Assembly: GCF_030010215.1 (NCBI RefSeq)
Contig: NZ_JASCRR010000005.1
Location: forward strand, 62,001 to 126,000
Length of the DNA stretch: 64,000 bases
Direction: 5' to 3'
Source: Tianweitania sp. UT-5YL-CI-8
GTDB lineage: Bacteria > Pseudomonadota > Alphaproteobacteria > Rhizobiales > Rhizobiaceae
The translations under genes were made by a program, and so were the position numbers. This document shows, piece after piece, positions 60,271-64,000 of the stretch (positions are counted from its first letter, which is position 1; each line of letters starts with the position of its first letter). The notes below the pieces were generated by a model, which saw only the letters and a list, made by a program, of their open reading frames with translations, had not been told where the DNA came from and made no database searches.

Positions 60271-61511
60271 GTCTGCTCCACCCCAAGGCTGCGATAAAGT
60301 TCGAGCGTCCGGCTGCGATAGGCCTCGGCGGAAAAGTTTTCTGCGACCATCTCACGCCCCTTGGCACCCAGCCGCGCTCTGCCCGCAGCGCCAAGCGACG
60401 CCATCCGGCTCAGCGCTGAGGCGAGATCGTTGGCATCGCCGCTGCGCGCGGTGAAACCTGTTTTGCCCTCCAAGATCATTTCGGGAATGCCGCCGATCGC
60501 CGCACCGATGACCGGCGTGCCCATGGCATAGGCTTCCAGCACGCTGATCGGCGCGTTCTCATACCATTCCGACGGCAGCACCAGCGCGCTCGCCTGGCCG
60601 ATCAGCCGGTGCAACGCCTCGCCGGAGACGAAACCGGCAAAGGTCGCGTCGGCGCCAAGCTCCGCAACAAGAGCCTTCAGCATTGCCTCTTCCGGCCCCG
60701 TCCCGGCAATCACCAGCCTCTGGCCGGCTTTCGCGGCAGCATGGATCAGCGTGGCGATGCCCTTTTCCGGCGCAAGACGCCCGGCAAACAGGAAGTAGCC
60801 GCCATCGTCCCAATCGGATGACAAATGGCTGACGTCGATGAAGTTCGGAATGTAGGCCATCTTCTCGCGCGGCCAGCCCCATTCCGCCAGCTTCTCGATG
60901 TAGAAGCGGCTCGGCACGACCAGACGGTCGACCTTGTGGCGATAGAGCCCGAGCCCGCGATGCACCATGGTTTCGGCGAACACCACCGCACTCAACGAAA
61001 GCGACTCCTTGATGCAGCGATATCGGGCGACGTTGTAGATGCGGCCGCCCTTGCACTCCTCGCAGATGTGGCCATCGCGCAGCATCTTATAGGCCGGACA
61101 GGCGAGCTTCAGGTCATGCACCGTCATCACGACGGGCACCTTCGCCGCCTGCAGGGTCGAAAAGATCGACGGCGAGATGTGGTGATAGACATTGTGCGCA
61201 TGCGCGATGTCGGGCCGCGCATTTTCCATCAGCCGCTGCAAATTGCGCTGCGCCTCGAAGGAATAGATCACCTGTGTCGCCTGCTTGGCCTTGGTGAGAA
61301 GGCCGCTTTCCCGACCATATTCGATCTCAGACACGAAATAGTCCGACCATGGCGACGGCAGATTGTGCTCGTGCTGCATGGCGAACGGCACCACGTCCCA
61401 ACCGATCTCCTCGAACAGCTTCATATGATCGAAGAACACCGCTTCCGCGCCGCCACGGCGGTAGAAGTAGTTGTTGACGGCCAGAAGACGGGGGTGCGGT
61501 TTTGCCGTCAT
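60267..61511 (-). CDS. Family 4 glycosyltransferase (second)
   Basis: A 414-residue GT-B enzyme: RLLAVNNYFYRRGGAEAVFFDHM at the N-terminus, a cysteine cluster (LACPAYKMLRDGHICEECKGG) that may bind zinc, FAGRLAPEKGIATLIHAAAKAG and the E-x7-E donor site LPSEWYENAPISVLEAYAMGTPVIG. MTAKPHPRLL is preferred as the start over the longer frame to 61571. It shares ATGA overlaps with the deacetylase and the first GT4. Confidence 0.9.
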   Translation of the reverse strand: MTAKPHPRLLAVNNYFYRRGGAEAVFFDHMKLFEEIGWDVVPFAMQHEHNLPSPWSDYFVSEIEYGRESGLLTKAKQATQVIYSFEAQRNLQRLMENARPDIAHAHNVYHHISPSIFSTLQAAKVPVVMTVHDLKLACPAYKMLRDGHICEECKGGRIYNVARYRCIKESLSLSAVVFAETMVHRGLGLYRHKVDRLVVPSRFYIEKLAEWGWPREKMAYIPNFIDVSHLSSDWDDGGYFLFAGRLAPEKGIATLIHAAAKAGQRLVIAGTGPEEAMLKALVAELGADATFAGFVSGEALHRLIGQASALVLPSEWYENAPISVLEAYAMGTPVIGAAIGGIPEMILEGKTGFTARSGDANDLASALSRMASLGAAGRARLGAKGREMVAENFSAEAYRSRTLELYRSLGVEQT

Positions 61512-62284
61512 GCCGCCTTTGCCTTGCCTTCCAGCCGGTCGAGCGCAGCAGCTACGGAAAGGATCTGGCAACCCTTGGCAACCGCATGGCTCACCAGCCG
61601 CTCCAGCGTCTCGGGCTTGCAGCCATAGGGCGTCGGAAAGTCGGCAATATCATGCGTGAAGAAGATCAGCCAGCCGGGCGTCTGCGCGACGTCGTCGATC
61701 CAGCGGGTCAGCGAACGGGCGTGATCCTCCGGCTGACGGATTTCCACCGCCTGTAAGGCTATGGGATCCACCGAATTGCGGTTGATGCCTTCATTGGCCG
61801 CGCGGCAGCTGCGGAAGCGACGGCGCAGCATGGCGCGCGCCATGGGAGACATTGCATTGTAGGGAAAGGCAAAATTCTCGGCCCTGTCCACAATCTTCTC
61901 GCGCGCCAGCAGCGCGCCGTTCTTCTCGATGTCGCGCCTCAAGCCGCCGGGCGACAGCTTCCATGCCTTCCGGTGGGCATAGGTGTGGCAGCCGATCTCA
62001 TGTCCGCGCGCAGCGAGTTCCCGGGCGCCCTCTGCATCGATGATGTTGCGATAGGTTTCCTTGGTGCCCATCAGGCTGCCGGAAAGATAGAACGTTCCCC
62101 GCGCGCCATAACGCTCCAGAATGGCGGCACCGTTGGTCAACGCGGTGTCGGGGACATCGTCGAAGGTGAAGGTGACGATGGGCGCATCCGTTTCGATCGC
62201 CCGCGTCTTACGCACGGTGTTCCAGCTGTATTTGTTGATGACGCGCGACGCCAGGGTGTCGAGCCTGTCCGTAAAACCACTCAT
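61508..62284 (-). CDS. Polysaccharide deacetylase (NodB-homology)
   Basis: A 258-residue CE4 enzyme: Asp42-Asp43 in TFTFDDVPD and the metal-binding His100-x3-His104 (GCHTYAHRKAW), with a catalytic-His region FFTHDIADFP. It probably removes acetyl groups from the polymer or its precursor. No signal peptide is seen, so it may act in the cytoplasm on a lipid-linked intermediate. The start MSGFTDRL overlaps the Wzy stop (ATGA). Confidence 0.88.
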   Translation of the reverse strand: MSGFTDRLDTLASRVINKYSWNTVRKTRAIETDAPIVTFTFDDVPDTALTNGAAILERYGARGTFYLSGSLMGTKETYRNIIDAEGARELAARGHEIGCHTYAHRKAWKLSPGGLRRDIEKNGALLAREKIVDRAENFAFPYNAMSPMARAMLRRRFRSCRAANEGINRNSVDPIALQAVEIRQPEDHARSLTRWIDDVAQTPGWLIFFTHDIADFPTPYGCKPETLERLVSHAVAKGCQILSVAAALDRLEGKAKAA

Positions 62285-63603
62285 GTCGTCGTCGCCCCGC
62301 TTGCCGCCTCCCGACTGGCGAGTGTCGCCGTCGACTGGAAGCGAAACCCGTATAACCCCACCACGAAGGTAAACCACAAGATATTACCACCTTCGTAAAA
62401 TAAACTCTCAAGTCCCGCATGAAACAGACCGTAAAGCCAGACACGGAGGAAAAATCGCGTCAGATGCGGATTTGCCTGCTTGGCGTCTATCCTGGAAATG
62501 TCGCGAAGCGGCATGAAGATGATCCAGAAGATCGTCAACAGAAGCCCGGGGATTCCCGTCGCCAGAAGAATGTCGACAAACGAGTTATGCGCGTTGGCAG
62601 CGGCAACCGCCCAGGTTTCCATCTGTCCGCCACTGTAGAGCAATTCGTCCGTTTGCCAGAACGACCTGAATCCATAGCCAGTGAAAGGATGCTCGGCGAT
62701 GGCCGTGAAGGCGAACCGCCACACGTCTGCGCGGTTGGTGAAGGTGGAGTCGATACCCAGGCTTGTGACGAACTCGCCGAAAGGCCGATAGACGCTCGAC
62801 CCGACGGCGAAGAGATTGAAGGCGGCGACGCCGCCCACCACAACCGGAATCCTGAGCAAAGGAAACCGCTCCACCACCCATGTGAGCACGAGGATCAGCG
62901 GCAGCATCGCCGTGGACGTCTTGCCACCGGTCTGCATCAGGAAGAATGCCGCCAGGCCGAAGATCACTGCGCCGATGATCCGGGACCATGCGCCCATGAC
63001 GAACAGGCCGAAGAAGGACATCAGCACCATGGCTGCCGCAGCGCTGTTCTTGTGTGGAAAATGTCCGCGCCATAGACCTGCATTCATCGGCTCGCGCAAC
63101 TCGGCTGCCTGGTGGATGGAGAACTGCGGCAGCATGAAGATGCCGTAGTAAGACAGCCCCAGCGTCGCCAGGCTGCCGATGGCCAGCATCTTGGCGAAGT
63201 GCTTTTCCGATGCCGGCAGCATGAGATATATGCTGGCGTTGACGATCATCATAACAGCCAGGATCACCGACTTGATGCTGTTGCTGGAATGCGCCGACAG
63301 CACCGAGACGAACAGGAACCAGAGGAAGATCGTTGCCAGCAAAATGCGAGGCCGCAGGATCATTCCCCGCATTGGATGCATGACGCCATAGACCAGCATA
63401 CACCCGAACAGCAGCATAAAGACGATCTGGTTCAGGCGGTTGGAATTGCCTGCGGAGGGGTCGAGCACCGCCATACCCGTCAGATCGTAGAACGGCGTCA
63501 GCGAAATCCAGGAAAACAGAAACAGCGCCATGAACAGCACTGTTCCGATCGTCTTTCTGTCGACGATTGGCCCGGAACCTGCTCCTGCCGTAGCGCTCTC
63601 CAT
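62281..63603 (-). CDS. O-antigen ligase/polymerase-like membrane protein (Wzy/WaaL superfamily)
   Basis: A 440-residue protein with about 11 hydrophobic helices and the Wzy_C-type periplasmic region around AIAEHPFTGYGFRSFWQT followed by AAANAHNSFVDILLATGIPG. This is the O-antigen ligase/polymerase superfamily (the H-NS-like His motif is visible). It probably polymerises lipid-linked repeat units. It lies 12 bp after the Wzc-like gene. Confidence 0.88.
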   Translation of the reverse strand: MESATAGAGSGPIVDRKTIGTVLFMALFLFSWISLTPFYDLTGMAVLDPSAGNSNRLNQIVFMLLFGCMLVYGVMHPMRGMILRPRILLATIFLWFLFVSVLSAHSSNSIKSVILAVMMIVNASIYLMLPASEKHFAKMLAIGSLATLGLSYYGIFMLPQFSIHQAAELREPMNAGLWRGHFPHKNSAAAAMVLMSFFGLFVMGAWSRIIGAVIFGLAAFFLMQTGGKTSTAMLPLILVLTWVVERFPLLRIPVVVGGVAAFNLFAVGSSVYRPFGEFVTSLGIDSTFTNRADVWRFAFTAIAEHPFTGYGFRSFWQTDELLYSGGQMETWAVAAANAHNSFVDILLATGIPGLLLTIFWIIFMPLRDISRIDAKQANPHLTRFFLRVWLYGLFHAGLESLFYEGGNILWFTFVVGLYGFRFQSTATLASREAASGATTT

Positions 63604-63615
63604 GGCGGCGTTCCG

Positions 63616-64000
63616 TCAGCGCGCCGGAACAGGTTCCGGATCGCGCATGTATCTCATGAAGCCGAACAACAGAGCCAGTCCCATACCGAGCGCAATGCCG
63701 GCAAAGGCTCCCGCGGCGAGCAGGATCACGGTGCGCGGCGGCCAGCTGCGCGCCTGCGGCGGAACCGCTTTTGAAATGACCTGAATGTTGGACGTATCGA
63801 GCTGCTGGCGCTCCGTCACCTGCTGCGCACGGGTCAGATAGGTCTCGTAAAGGGCAGCACTCGCGCGGGCTTCGCGCTCCAGCGCGCGGAGCTGCACCTG
63901 CGCCTCGTTGTCGGAGAATACGTTCGACTTCTCTGTCTCCGCCCGTGCCCGCAACGCGTCGAGCGTCGAGCGCGCCTGGTCCATGTCGGCCTTGGCAGTG
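63616..64000 (-). CDS. Wzc/GumC-like chain-length determinant, C-terminal part, runs off the right edge
   Basis: About 128 C-terminal residues of a polysaccharide co-polymerase. A long coiled coil (TLDALRARAETEKSNVF...LRALEREARASAALYETYLTRAQQV) precedes RAVPP-type segment ISKAVPPQARSWPPRTVI and a final transmembrane helix (LLAAGAFAGIALGMGLALLFG). The frame is open to the window edge. There is no C-terminal tyrosine kinase domain, so this is the Wzz/GumC short form. The start lies outside the window. Confidence 0.85.
   Translation of the reverse strand, partial: TAKADMDQARSTLDALRARAETEKSNVFSDNEAQVQLRALEREARASAALYETYLTRAQQVTERQQLDTSNIQVISKAVPPQARSWPPRTVILLAAGAFAGIALGMGLALLFGFMRYMRDPEPVPAR

Noticed and set aside
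50577-64000. Exosortase (PEP-CTERM) type cluster
   Set aside because: ACP, acyl ligase, AsnB, VanZ and deacetylase recall such clusters, but no exosortase or PEP-CTERM protein is in the window.

Overview
This window comes from a GC-rich alphaproteobacterial chromosome, most likely Hyphomicrobiales (Rhizobiales) of the Mesorhizobium/Phyllobacteriaceae type. The basis is the mix of families: a growth-pole-ring-like coiled-coil protein, betaine-homocysteine methyltransferase, PAS_5, DUF3126, DUF1194, DUF192 and double cold-shock proteins, and short palindromic intergenic repeats of the kind common in Mesorhizobium. No rRNA, tRNA, IS element, prophage or CRISPR array was seen. All calls were made by reading motifs; no database search was run.

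Layout. 1-17.5 kb is housekeeping: the 3' part of a giant repeat protein (GPR/RgsE-like), a rhomboid protease, a candidate small RNA, a PAS_5 protein, a LapG-type cysteine protease, gamma carbonic anhydrase, cysE with DUF3126, an enoyl-CoA hydratase and HD-domain pair, a cold-shock/DUF192/hydrolase operon, gloA, a TerB protein, a TSUP transporter and cobQ. 17.7-24.2 kb carries acyl-CoA dehydrogenase plus mmsB (valine-type catabolism), a class III aminotransferase, DUF72 and bmt. 24.4-30 kb has a VWA protein coupled to an ECF sigma factor, an amino-acid permease, a 4Fe-4S protein and a HigBA-like toxin-antitoxin pair whose toxin looks frameshifted.

30-45 kb is the most interesting part: a corrinoid-dependent methyl-transfer system in what should be an aerobe. 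It comprises a non-pyrrolysine MttB-family methyltransferase, a corrinoid protein, DUF1638, a Virulence_fact-family protein, a methyl-H4folate:corrinoid methyltransferase and a RamA-like [2Fe-2S]/ASKHA reactivase. Nearby are a GbdR-like AraC/GATase1 regulator and a dimethylglycine/sarcosine-dehydrogenase-like flavoenzyme. With bmt and cobQ upstream this forms a coherent betaine demethylation locus: Bmt and/or MttB would remove the first methyl group, and the flavoenzyme would handle the resulting di- or monomethylglycine. Four of these enzymes carry similar Arg/Gly-rich tails. A TGTCGCAAA box lies about 100 bp upstream of three of the transcription units.

45-51 kb has an MscS-type channel, a nitroreductase and an aminotransferase. 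50.5-64 kb is one minus-strand exopolysaccharide operon that runs off the right edge: Wzc-like, Wzy-like, polysaccharide deacetylase, two GT4, VanZ, GT2, a secreted glycosidase-like protein, AsnB, an acyl carrier protein, an AMP-forming ligase and an ammonia-type NadE. Most junctions are ATGA overlaps. The AsnB/ACP/ligase/NadE end suggests an amidation or acylation step built into glycan synthesis.
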